From Mycolicibacterium celeriflavum (lineage in GTDB: Bacteria; Actinomycetota; Actinomycetes; Mycobacteriales; Mycobacteriaceae): a DNA stretch of 64,000 bases. The DNA lies in contig NZ_AP022591.1 of the NCBI RefSeq assembly GCF_010731795.1, forward strand, positions 4,030,001-4,094,000, given 5' to 3'. Position numbers and translations under genes: made by a program. The notes beneath the pieces were generated by a model that was not told where the DNA came from, did not search any database, and saw only the letters and a program-made list of their open reading frames with translations. The first letter of the stretch is position 1. Each line of letters starts with the position of its first letter. This document shows positions 33,286-41,907 of the stretch, in pieces.

Positions 33286-35601
33286 GTGACGTCGGAGCTA
33301 ACCCACGCCGGAAACGCTGTAGACACCGTCGACCGTGCCGCCGCCACACCCGATCAACCGCAACCGTTCCGTGAACTCGGTCTCAAGGACGACGAGTACC
33401 AGCGGATCCGCCAGATTCTGGGGCGCAGGCCGACCGACGCCGAGCTGGCGATGTACTCGGTGATGTGGAGCGAGCACTGCTCGTACAAGTCGTCGAAGGT
33501 GCATCTGCGCTACTTCGGCGAGACCACCACCGACGAGATGCGCAAGACGATGCTGGCCGGCATCGGGGAGAATGCCGGCGTCGTGGACATCGGTGACGGT
33601 TGGGCCGCCACCTTCAAGGTGGAATCGCACAACCACCCCTCCTACATCGAGCCCTACCAGGGGGCGGCCACCGGCGTCGGCGGCATCGTGCGCGACATCA
33701 TGGCGATGGGCGCCCGCCCGGTCGCTGTCATGGATCAGTTGAGGTTCGGCGCGGCCGACGCGCCCGACACCCGCCGCGTCGTGGACGGGGTGGTGCGCGG
33801 CATCGGCGGGTACGGCAACTCGTTGGGACTGCCCAACATCGGCGGCGAAACGGTGTTCGACGCGTCCTACGCAGGCAACCCGCTGGTGAATGCGCTCTGC
33901 GTCGGGGTGCTGCGCAAGGAGGACCTGCACCTGGCGTTCGCGTCGGGAACCGGCAACAAGATCATCTTGTTTGGCGCCCGCACCGGCCTGGACGGCATCG
34001 GCGGCGTGTCGGTGCTGGCCTCGGAGACCTTCGGCGGCGACGAAGCCGGTGCGGGACGCAAGAAGCTGCCGAGCGTTCAGGTCGGTGACCCCTTCATGGA
34101 GAAGGTGCTCATCGAGTGCTGCCTCGAGCTGTACGCCAACGACCTGGTGGTCGGCATCCAAGACCTCGGTGGCGCCGGACTGTCTTGTGCCACAAGTGAA
34201 CTGGCATCCGCGGGTGACGGCGGCATGCGCATCGAACTGGATACGGTGCCGTTGCGGGCGGCCAACATGACGCCCGCCGAGATCCTCTCGAGCGAATCGC
34301 AGGAGCGGATGTGCGCGGTCGTCACGCCCGACAACGTCGACAAATTCATGGCCGTCTGCCGCAAGTGGGAGGTGTTGGCCACCGTCATCGGCGAAGTGAC
34401 CGACGGCGACCGGCTACAGATCACCTGGCACGGCGAGACCGTCGTCGACGTGCCACCGCGCACCGTCGCGCACGAAGGTCCGGTCTACGAGCGACCGGTA
34501 CAGCGGCCCGACACGCAGGATGCGCTCAACGCCGACACCACGGCGAGCCTGCCGCGACCGTCGACCGGTGCGGAACTCAAAGCGACTCTGCTTGCGCTGC
34601 TGGGCAGTCCGCACCTGTGTAGTCGCGCATTCATCACCGAGCAGTACGACCGCTATGTGCGCGGCAACACCGTGCTGGCCGAGGACGCCGACGGCGGGTT
34701 GCTGCGCGTGGACGAGGCCACTGGCCGCGGCATCGCGATATCGACCGACGCGTCGGGCCGCTACACGGCGCTCGACCCGTACGCCGGGGCGCAATTGGCG
34801 CTGGCCGAGGCATACCGCAACGTTGCCGTCACCGGCGCGACCCCGGTCGCGGTGACGAACTGCCTGAACTTCGGCTCGCCGGAGGACCCCGGCGTGATGT
34901 GGCAGTTCAGTCAGGCCGTGCGCGGGTTGGCCGACGGTGCTGCGGCGCTGGGTATTCCGGTCACCGGCGGCAATGTCAGCTTCTACAACCAGACCGGCAC
35001 CACGGCGATCCTGCCGACCCCGGTCGTCGGTGTACTCGGCGTGATCGACGACGTGAAGCGGCGCATTCCCACCGGTTTCGGCAACGAACCCGGCGAGACG
35101 CTGATGCTGCTCGGCGACACCCGCGACGAGTTCGACGGATCGATCTGGGCGCAGGTGACCGCAGACCATCTGGGCGGGCTGCCGCCCGAGGTGGACCTCG
35201 CGCGGGAGAAGCTGCTCGCCGAGGTGCTGACCGCCGCGTCCCGCGACGGTCTCGTCTCAGCCGCGCACGACCTGTCCGAGGGCGGGCTGATCCAAGCCGT
35301 CGTCGAGGCCGCGCTGCGCGGTGAAACCGGTTGCCGCATCGTGCTTCCCGAAGGCTGGCAAGAAGGAACAGCTCCGTTCACGTTCTTGTTCTCCGAATCC
35401 GCGGGCCGGGTGCTGGTTGCGGTGCCGCGAACTGAAGAGAGCCGGTTCCGCGCGATGTGCGAGGCCCGCGGCCTGCCTGCCACTCGCATCGGCGTGGTCG
35501 ATGCGGCCAGCGATGCGATCGAGGTCCAAGGTCTGTTCACCGTTACCCTGGAGGACCTGCGCAGCACGTCAGAAAGCGTGCTGCCCGGGTTGTTCGGGTG
35601 A
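33286..35601 (+). CDS. purL: FGAM synthase large subunit PurL
   Basis: A 771-residue short-form PurL, the kind that needs separate PurS and PurQ, converting FGAR to FGAM with ATP. Motifs seen: MWSEHCSYKSS near the N-terminus, KVESHNHPSYIEPYQGAATG, and the second-half HDLSEGG. GTG start. Its stop overlaps the next GTG (GTGA). Confidence 0.97.
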   Translation: MTSELTHAGNAVDTVDRAAATPDQPQPFRELGLKDDEYQRIRQILGRRPTDAELAMYSVMWSEHCSYKSSKVHLRYFGETTTDEMRKTMLAGIGENAGVVDIGDGWAATFKVESHNHPSYIEPYQGAATGVGGIVRDIMAMGARPVAVMDQLRFGAADAPDTRRVVDGVVRGIGGYGNSLGLPNIGGETVFDASYAGNPLVNALCVGVLRKEDLHLAFASGTGNKIILFGARTGLDGIGGVSVLASETFGGDEAGAGRKKLPSVQVGDPFMEKVLIECCLELYANDLVVGIQDLGGAGLSCATSELASAGDGGMRIELDTVPLRAANMTPAEILSSESQERMCAVVTPDNVDKFMAVCRKWEVLATVIGEVTDGDRLQITWHGETVVDVPPRTVAHEGPVYERPVQRPDTQDALNADTTASLPRPSTGAELKATLLALLGSPHLCSRAFITEQYDRYVRGNTVLAEDADGGLLRVDEATGRGIAISTDASGRYTALDPYAGAQLALAEAYRNVAVTGATPVAVTNCLNFGSPEDPGVMWQFSQAVRGLADGAAALGIPVTGGNVSFYNQTGTTAILPTPVVGVLGVIDDVKRRIPTGFGNEPGETLMLLGDTRDEFDGSIWAQVTADHLGGLPPEVDLAREKLLAEVLTAASRDGLVSAAHDLSEGGLIQAVVEAALRGETGCRIVLPEGWQEGTAPFTFLFSESAGRVLVAVPRTEESRFRAMCEARGLPATRIGVVDAASDAIEVQGLFTVTLEDLRSTSESVLPGLFG

Positions 35602-37322
35602 GCGAGCACACGCGACAACGACACCCGATACACGTCTGGGCGTGGCGCCTGGTCCGACTCGACTTCGTCGGCGTCGCGTTCGCTGCATTGTTCTTCTGCC
35701 TGTCGCTGACGCCGTCGCTGCTACCCCGTGACTGGCTGTTCGCAGGCCTGATCGGGGGCCTCAACGCCGCGATCGGCTACGGCATCGGCGTCTTCATCGC
35801 AAAAATGTTGCGCCGCTTTATGTTACGCCGCCGCGCCTGGTGGCCGCCATCCAAGCGGGTGTTGGTGGTGCTCAAGACCGCCACGGTGGCGTTGTCGATC
35901 GCCGCCAGCGTTCTGATGGTGATTCCGGCCGCGGCGTGGCAGCGACAGGTGTCGGCGGTGATGGGCATCGAGGGACCGGCCACACTCGGCTATCTGCGCA
36001 CGCTGATCGTCGCGTTGTTGGTGGGCGGACTGTGCGTGGCTGTCGCACGCGTGCTGCTCGAGGTGATCAAGACGATGGCCCGGTTCTTCATCCGGCGCTG
36101 GCGTCTGCACGACGAGGTGGCGCTGTTCATCGGGACCGCCATCGTCGTCGTGCTTGCCATCACGCTGATCAACGGTGTGCTGGTGCGTGGCTTCCTCGCC
36201 GGCGCCAACCGGGTGTTCCAGCCGCAGAACACCACCACCCGGGAAGGCGTCATCCAACCGGCAGAACCGGAAAGATCCGGTAGCCCAGAGTCTTTCGCGG
36301 CCTGGGAGACATTGGGTTATCAGGGTCGAAACTTCGTCGCCACCGGTCCACGCGCCGACGAGCTCAGCGAACTCAACGGCGCGCCCGCCAAGGAGCCGAT
36401 CCGGGTGTATGTCGGGCTGCAGACCGCCGAAACCGACGAACAGCGGATGGCGGTGCTGCTCAGCGAGCTCGAGCGCACCGGCGCGTTCGAGCGTGAGCTG
36501 CTGGTGATCATCCCCACCACCGGCACCGGTTGGGTCAATCCGGTGGCGGCCCGGGCGCTGGAGATGATGTACAACGGGGACACCGCGCTGGTCGGATCAC
36601 AGTATTCCTTCCTGCCGAGCTGGATCTCCTTTCTGGGTGACCAGCAGAAGTCGATGGTGTCCGGGCGCATGATGATCGACGCGATTCAGCAACGGTGGGA
36701 AGAACTTCCGCAGGAGCGGCGGCCGAAACTCGTGCTCTACGGGGAGAGCCTGGGCTCGATGGCCGGCCAGGGTGCGTTCGAGTGGTTGCCCGACATTTCA
36801 CGGATGGGTTTCTCGTCGGTGCTGTGGGTGGGTCCGCCGAACGCCAGCCCGCTGTGGAAGGCAATCACCGACCGGCGCGACCCGGGCACCGCGCAGGTCG
36901 AGCCGCGTTACGACAACGGCCGCACCGTCCGGTTCTCCCAGGCGACCGATCCCGCGGAGATCGAGCGTGACACCGCGCCGCCGTGGGAGGGTACGCGCGT
37001 GCTGTTTCTGCAGCACCCGTCCGATCCGATCGTGTGGTGGTCGCCGGACCTGCTGTTCAGCCGGCCGGACTGGCTGCGCGAACCGCCCGGTCGTGACCGC
37101 ACGGCCAGCATGCGGTGGTATCCGATCGTGACGTTCGGGCAGGTTGCGGCCGATATGACCAACGCCAGTTCGGTGCCGGGAGGGCACGGCCACAACTACG
37201 GCGATCTGGTGCTCGACGGCTGGGCCGCCGTCGCGCCGCCCGACGGCTGGACCCGGGAGGACACCGAACGGATCCGCACCGCGCTGACCAAGACCGAGGG
37301 CGAGGACGGACCGGAATACTGA
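35598..37322 (+). CDS. Membrane-anchored alpha/beta-hydrolase family protein (Abhydrolase_9-like)
   Basis: A 574-residue protein. The N-terminal 210 residues hold about five membrane helices (SLTPSLLPRDWLFAGLIGGL, then others). The C-terminal part is a hydrolase-like domain with a YGESLGSMAGQGAFE serine elbow and late GGHGHNYGD histidine. This is the architecture of the Abhydrolase_9 family, of unknown substrate. It is translationally coupled to purL, and the next gene overlaps by one base. Confidence 0.75.
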   Translation: MSEHTRQRHPIHVWAWRLVRLDFVGVAFAALFFCLSLTPSLLPRDWLFAGLIGGLNAAIGYGIGVFIAKMLRRFMLRRRAWWPPSKRVLVVLKTATVALSIAASVLMVIPAAAWQRQVSAVMGIEGPATLGYLRTLIVALLVGGLCVAVARVLLEVIKTMARFFIRRWRLHDEVALFIGTAIVVVLAITLINGVLVRGFLAGANRVFQPQNTTTREGVIQPAEPERSGSPESFAAWETLGYQGRNFVATGPRADELSELNGAPAKEPIRVYVGLQTAETDEQRMAVLLSELERTGAFERELLVIIPTTGTGWVNPVAARALEMMYNGDTALVGSQYSFLPSWISFLGDQQKSMVSGRMMIDAIQQRWEELPQERRPKLVLYGESLGSMAGQGAFEWLPDISRMGFSSVLWVGPPNASPLWKAITDRRDPGTAQVEPRYDNGRTVRFSQATDPAEIERDTAPPWEGTRVLFLQHPSDPIVWWSPDLLFSRPDWLREPPGRDRTASMRWYPIVTFGQVAADMTNASSVPGGHGHNYGDLVLDGWAAVAPPDGWTREDTERIRTALTKTEGEDGPEY

Positions 37323-37945
37323 TGCGGGCGAAGAAGTTTCGCGCGACCGCCGTGGCAGCCGCCCTGGTGGGTTGGAGCTTCGTCGCGCCCAGGGTGCGCT
37401 TTCATCCGATTGCGAACGCCGCGTTGGGCACCGGCCTCTACGCGCTCGCCCGTCCCCCGCTGGGGCTGCGTCCGCCCGCACTGTGGTCCGGCCTGCGCCA
37501 TGGGCTGGCCGCGGGTGCGGTGATCGCGCTGGGCGTGGCGGCGGCGACCGCGGTCCCGTCGGTGCGACGTGGAATGGCCGCGCGCGAACTGCCCGACCGT
37601 CCGGTGCGGTGGCTGGCGTTCGACATTCCGGTCGGCACCGTCTGGCCCGAGGAAGTCGCCTACCGGGCGACGCTGGGCAGCGCCGCCGAGACCGCGTTCG
37701 AACGTGCAGGCGGGCGATTTCTGCAGTCGGTGGCGTTCGGTCTGTGGCACATCATGGATGCGCGCCTCACCCGCAACCCGGTGTTGGGCACGGTCCTTCT
37801 CACCGGCGTTGCGGGCTGGGCGTTCGGATGGCTGCATGCGCGCTCGGGCAGCCTCGCCGCGCCGATGCTGGCCCATCTGGCCGCCAACGAGGCCGCGGCG
37901 TTGGCGGCACTTGCCGTTCAGCGGCGCATAGAGTCCCGGGCATGA
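37322..37945 (+). CDS. CPBP-family intramembrane metalloprotease-like protein
   Basis: A 207-residue membrane protein with several hydrophobic helices. The CPBP (Abi/CAAX) motifs are seen: PEEVAYRATL with the glutamate pair, FGLWHIMDA, and the late HLAANEAA. Members cleave or process membrane peptides, some giving bacteriocin self-protection. It overlaps both neighbours (TGATG and ATGA) in a purL-linked operon. It is probably Rv0804. Confidence 0.75.
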   Translation: MRAKKFRATAVAAALVGWSFVAPRVRFHPIANAALGTGLYALARPPLGLRPPALWSGLRHGLAAGAVIALGVAAATAVPSVRRGMAARELPDRPVRWLAFDIPVGTVWPEEVAYRATLGSAAETAFERAGGRFLQSVAFGLWHIMDARLTRNPVLGTVLLTGVAGWAFGWLHARSGSLAAPMLAHLAANEAAALAALAVQRRIESRA

Positions 37946-38733
37946 GCACCGCCGAGCGCGACCGTTCGCGCACCTTCGTCGTGACCGGAGCCGCGTCGGG
38001 CATCGGCCTGGCCACCACCAGGCGCCTGCTCGCAGGCGGTGGAACCGTGATCGGCGCCGACTTGGCACAGCCACCGGAGAAACTGGGCGACCGCTTCGAG
38101 TTCGTCACCGCCGACATCACCGATGAGGCCGCGGTGGCATCGGTGTTCGCCGCGGTGCGCGGGCGCCTCGACGGCGTCGTGCACTCGGCCGGAGTTGCCG
38201 GCGGCGGGCCGGTGCACCTGCTCGACCGCGCCGAGTGGGACCGCGTGATCGAGGTCAACCTCACCGGAACGTTCCTGGTGGCCAAGGCCGCGGTCGCGAA
38301 GATGATCGAGCAACCGCGCGTCGACGGCGAGCGTGGGTCGATCGTCACCCTGGCCAGCGTCGAGGGTCTGGAGGGCACCGCCGGCGGCAGCAGCTACAAC
38401 GCCGCCAAGGGTGGTGTCGTGCTGCTCACCAAGAACATCGCCGTCGACTACGGCCCGAGCGGTATCCGCGCGAACGCTGTCTGCCCCGGCTTCATCGACA
38501 CCCCGATGCTGGCGAGCGTGATGGGCCTCGAAGGCATGGAGGGCCCACTGCGTTCCATCACCGAGGAGCACGCTCTGCAGCGGCGGGGCCGCCCGGACGA
38601 GATCGCTGCCGTCGCAGCGTTTCTCGTGTCGGCCGATGCGTCGTTCGTGACCGGCCAGGCCATCGCGGTCGACGGTGGCTACACCGCCGGTCGCGACCAC
38701 GGCGTGGTCAAGCTGTTCGGTTTCCCAGACTGA
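37942..38733 (+). CDS. Short-chain dehydrogenase/reductase (SDR)
   Basis: A 263-residue classical SDR. Cofactor loop TGAASGIGLA, structural NLTGTF-type region, catalytic Ser in LASVEG, YNAAK for Tyr and Lys, and C-terminal GQAIAVDGGYTAG. The acidic residue after beta-2 (GADL) suggests NAD. The substrate is unknown. Fourth gene of the overlapping purL chain. Confidence 0.88.
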   Translation: MSTAERDRSRTFVVTGAASGIGLATTRRLLAGGGTVIGADLAQPPEKLGDRFEFVTADITDEAAVASVFAAVRGRLDGVVHSAGVAGGGPVHLLDRAEWDRVIEVNLTGTFLVAKAAVAKMIEQPRVDGERGSIVTLASVEGLEGTAGGSSYNAAKGGVVLLTKNIAVDYGPSGIRANAVCPGFIDTPMLASVMGLEGMEGPLRSITEEHALQRRGRPDEIAAVAAFLVSADASFVTGQAIAVDGGYTAGRDHGVVKLFGFPD

Positions 38734-38736
38734 ACT

Positions 38737-39942
38737 TCACGGGTTGATCGTGAGTTCGCCGACCTGGCGGCCCCAGACGTACTCGATGAACAACGGCTGG
38801 CCGAGTTCGAGATGGTTGTACGGGGCGATGCTGGCGCCGGTGTCCATCACCAGATAAGGCGCCGGGTACAGCTCGCGGCTGACATCCTGCCAGCAGCCAG
38901 GACGGCCCTCCGGCCCGCCGGTGGCGTTGACCCGCGGCAGATTGTCGGGATAGATGTACGGATTGCCGGCACCCGCCAGGACGCCGCCACCACCGGTCAG
39001 CGAATAGCCGTTGCCGCCCAACGTCTTCGCCACCCGCGGTTGGACCTCGTTGAAGTTCTGGATTGTGCAGAACAGCGCGGGGCTGTGGTAGTCGAGCACT
39101 TTCGACGTCGGCAGCAGATCGGCGGCGCCGCGGACCAGATAGGGGCCGGCACGCTCGAAGACGTCGGCGCCCATGTCGGCGAAGCCGAGCGCGCCCATCA
39201 GCGCGGCGTCGAGGTCGGCGCGGTGCTCGTTGAACGTGCGACCGGTGGTCACCGCGTTGTCGAGGCCGTTCCACAGGTCGCCGGAGGCGTCGGCGTACAC
39301 GTCGGCGAGATCGGCCAGCAGGCGGGTGTCGGACTGGATCGCCGGCATCCGGGCGTTGAGGTCGTCGACGATCCGGTTGCCGTTGCGCAGAGACTCGCCG
39401 AATCGGTCACCCAGACCCGTGAGGGCCTCCGCCGTCGCGGCCAGGGTCTGGTTCAACTTGATCGGGTCGACCTGTTCGGCGAGCGCCATGACCGTCTCGA
39501 ACACGGTGTTGAACTCCGTCGTCACCGACGACACCTCGATCACCTCCCGGCCTGTGAGGTGTTGTGGCGACGGATCTTCGGGCGCGGTGAACGAGATGTA
39601 CTTGTTGCCGAACACCGTGGTGGCGAGGATGTCCGCGGTCACGTTTGCCGGAATGCGTTCGAGGTAGCGGGGATTGACTTTGAGCGTGAGTTTCGCCTGC
39701 TGCCCGTCGCCGCCCTCGACGAGTGAGATCTGGCTGACCCGCCCGATCTCCACGCCGTTGTAGGTCACCTTCGCGCCCGGTTCGACGACCAGCCCGGCGC
39801 GCGGCGACAGCAACGTCAGCTGAGTCCGAGGCGTCAGGTCGCCGCGGAACTGGAGATACAGCACGCCCACCGCGACGGCGGCGATCACCAGGAACACCGC
39901 ACCGGCCACCTTGTACGGCGGCCTGTGGCGGTCGACAAACAC
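38737..39942 (-). CDS. Orphan MCE-family protein
   Basis: A 401-residue protein. GTG start fixed by a -10 (TACTGT, 39949-39954 on the minus strand) 6 bases upstream. One N-terminal membrane helix (residues about 11-33), then the MlaD/MCE domain (RAGLVVEPGAKVTYNGVEIG) and the long helical MCE C-terminal region. MCE proteins form lipid-transport tunnels across the mycobacterial envelope, normally as six-gene operons with YrbE permeases; none is present here, so this is a stand-alone member. It is convergent with the SDR gene. Confidence 0.88.
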   Translation of the reverse strand: MFVDRHRPPYKVAGAVFLVIAAVAVGVLYLQFRGDLTPRTQLTLLSPRAGLVVEPGAKVTYNGVEIGRVSQISLVEGGDGQQAKLTLKVNPRYLERIPANVTADILATTVFGNKYISFTAPEDPSPQHLTGREVIEVSSVTTEFNTVFETVMALAEQVDPIKLNQTLAATAEALTGLGDRFGESLRNGNRIVDDLNARMPAIQSDTRLLADLADVYADASGDLWNGLDNAVTTGRTFNEHRADLDAALMGALGFADMGADVFERAGPYLVRGAADLLPTSKVLDYHSPALFCTIQNFNEVQPRVAKTLGGNGYSLTGGGGVLAGAGNPYIYPDNLPRVNATGGPEGRPGCWQDVSRELYPAPYLVMDTGASIAPYNHLELGQPLFIEYVWGRQVGELTINP

Positions 39943-39958
39943 TTTGAGACAGTAAGGT

Positions 39959-40360
39959 ATGGCCACCTCTCGTCGGGCCCGTACTGCCGATCCGGCGAAG
40001 ACCCGCACCGCGGTCGCGGCGCTGGTGGACTGGTTACGCGACGATGAGCGACCAGCGCCGGCCAGAACCGAACTCGCCGAGGCGGTCCGGTTGACGGCCC
40101 GCACGCTCGCCGCGGTCGCGCCGGGTTCCAGCGTCGAGGTCCGCGTACCACCGTTCATCGCGGTGCAGTGCATCGCGGGTCCGGCGCACCGGCGCGGCAA
40201 CCCGCCCAATGTGGCCGAGACCGATCCGCGGACTTGGCTGCTGCTCGCCAGCGGGATGCTGTCGCTGGGCGACGCCGTGGCCGACGGCCGGTTGACGCTG
40301 TCGGGGTCGCGCGCCGGCGAGATCGGGACCTGGCTACCGCTGATCGACCTCGACGGTTAG
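39959..40360 (+). CDS. Sterol carrier (SCP-2)-like protein (Rv0807-like)
   Basis: A 133-residue protein resembling the small mycobacterial SCP-2-related proteins found before purF (Rv0807). The pattern RVPPFIAVQCIAGPAHRRG followed by WLLLASGMLSLGDAVADGR indicates the lipid-binding-type fold. Its ATG is only 16 bases from the divergent MCE start, so the two promoters must overlap the genes themselves. A functional link to lipid transport is suggestive only. Confidence 0.65.
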   Translation: MATSRRARTADPAKTRTAVAALVDWLRDDERPAPARTELAEAVRLTARTLAAVAPGSSVEVRVPPFIAVQCIAGPAHRRGNPPNVAETDPRTWLLLASGMLSLGDAVADGRLTLSGSRAGEIGTWLPLIDLDG

Positions 40361-40401
40361 CTTCGCCACACCACGTCCGCCGGGGATTTCGGTGCTCTAC
40401 T

Positions 40402-40415
40402 GACCGCTCAGCGAT
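40402..40415 (+). repeat. Target-site direct repeat, left
   Basis: GACCGCTCAGCGAT, repeated exactly at 41738-41751 on the other side of the insertion sequence. A 14-base duplication fits the 4-15 base range of IS481-type elements. Confidence 0.7.
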
Positions 40416-40416
40416 A

Positions 40417-41737
40417 TGTCCTGTTTCGGGACATCGCTGACAGGTGTATGTCTCGGGACATCGCTGACACCTGAGTAAGGGCCTGGCCAGGATGGTTCAT
40501 GGCCCAGAAGGTGACGGCGATGGACATTCTTGTTGCGACGGCATTTGGACAGATCCGCAACGTGTCGCAGTTCTGCCGCGATCAGCAGATCAGCCGGCAG
40601 ACGTTCTACAAGTGGCGCCGCCGCTTCGGTGAGGACGGTCTGGACGGGCTCGAGGAGCGCTCGCGCCGGCCCATATCCTCGCCGGGTCAGACCGCGGCCG
40701 AGGTCGAAGAAGCGGTGCTGCGCAAACGCAAACAGCTGCTCGAAGCTGGTCTTGATCACGGTCCACAGTCGATCGTGTGGACCCTGCAACGCGAAAAGCA
40801 CCCACAGGTGCCGTCGCGGGCGACGGTGTGGCGGATTCTGACCCGCCATGGGGTGATCGTCGCTCAGCCCCAGAAGCGGCCCAAATCGGCGACAAAACGG
40901 TTTTGCTTCACCCGGCCCAACGACTGCTGGCAGTCCGACTGGACACAATGGATGCTCGCCGATGGCACCGCTGTGGCTATCGCTGGCACCCTGGACGACC
41001 ATTCCCGGTACCTGCCCGCGCTGGCGGTCGACATCGGGCACGGCACCGCCGAGTTGGTGTGGTCGACGATGTTGGCCGGTATCACCGAATGTGGTGTCCC
41101 AGCAATGTCATTGACCGATAACGGGATCGTCTACACCGGCCGACGCAAAGGATATGAGGCGTCGTTCGAGGCTAACCTTCGCGCTCTGGGGACACGCACC
41201 ATCAACTCAACCCCGTTTCATCCGCAGACCTGCGGCAAGATCGAACGGTTCTGGCAGACGCTGAAGAAATGGCTACGCGCGCGCCCTGCCCCGGCCACCA
41301 TCGACGAGCTCAACGAGCTGCTCAACCAGTTCCGCGAGTTCTACAACTACCACCGCCCCCACCGCGCCCTGCGCGGCCACACAAAGCGTTCAACGCCACC
41401 GCCAAAGCCCACCCCGCCCAACACGCGATGCCAGCACCGGTCTTCGTCAGCCGCCACAGCGTTGATGAACAGTCCGGCAACCTCCACGTCAAGCCTTACC
41501 GCATCGGAATCGGTCTGCGCTGGGCCGGACACAGCTGCGACGTCATCCGACAAGGCGATCACATCGCCATCTTCAGCGGCACCACCCTGATCCGAGAACT
41601 CACCGCCGACCCCACCCGCTACCACCAGCGGTGCGCACCCAACACACGGACCTACCGCACCCGCGAACCAAAACCGTCATCATGAGTGTCAGCGATGTCC
41701 CGAGACATATCTGTCAGCGATGTCCCGAGACACCACA
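40417..41737 (+). mobile_element. IS481-family insertion sequence, about 1.32 kb
   Basis: It is bounded by 26-base terminal inverted repeats (40417-40442 and 41712-41737) that match at 23 positions and begin TGT. Each end also holds an inner second copy of the 17-base core TCGGGACATCGCTGACA (40453-40469 and 41687-41703), giving four copies in all. It carries one frameshifted transposase gene. It sits between the Rv0807-like gene and purF, leaving both coding regions intact. Confidence 0.9.
40499..41685 (+). pseudogene. IS481-family transposase, frameshifted
   Basis: N-terminal helix-turn-helix (FCRDQQISRQTFYKWRRRF) and an rve integrase core with the DDE residues in SDWTQWML, LTDNGIVYTG and KIERFWQTLK. 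After HRPHRALRG, near 41375-41385, the frame shifts. The normal C-terminus (KAFNATAKAHPAQ to the stop at 41685) continues in a different frame, while the original frame runs into unrelated residues until 41590. No slippery heptamer is present, so this is a mutation rather than programmed frameshifting. Confidence 0.85.
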
Positions 41738-41751
41738 GACCGCTCAGCGAT
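41738..41751 (+). repeat. Target-site direct repeat, right
   Basis: Exact second copy of GACCGCTCAGCGAT, immediately after the right inverted repeat. The left copy is separated from its inverted repeat by one extra base. Confidence 0.7.
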
Positions 41752-41862
41752 CGGAAGCGCACCGAAATCGCAGGTGAGTGCGGAAATGCAGGCGCCCGCG
41801 GGCGCGTTGTTCCCGTTGCGGCGACACCCCCGCCGCATTCGGTGAATGACTCGTGATGTACG

Positions 41863-41868
41863 TAGACT
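41863..41868 (+). promoter_or_regulatory. Possible -10 element TAGACT for purF
   Basis: TAGACT fits TANNNT and would give a leader of about 33 bases with a GGGAG ribosome site before the GTG. No convincing -35. Unlike the other pur genes, this one appears to have a leader. Confidence 0.4.
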
Positions 41869-41907
41869 GAGGCGGTCTACCCATTCCGCCCTGGGAGCAG
41901 CCATATC

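Noticed and set aside
39959..40360. MCE frame extended upstream through the SCP-2-like gene (to 40209 on the minus strand)
   Set aside because: The extension has no family similarity, and the -10 TACTGT plus the membrane helix position place the MCE start at 39942.
41375..41385. Programmed -1 frameshift in the transposase
   Set aside because: The joint (CACACAAAG) is not a slippery X-XXY-YYZ site and no downstream structure is evident; a plain mutation is simpler.
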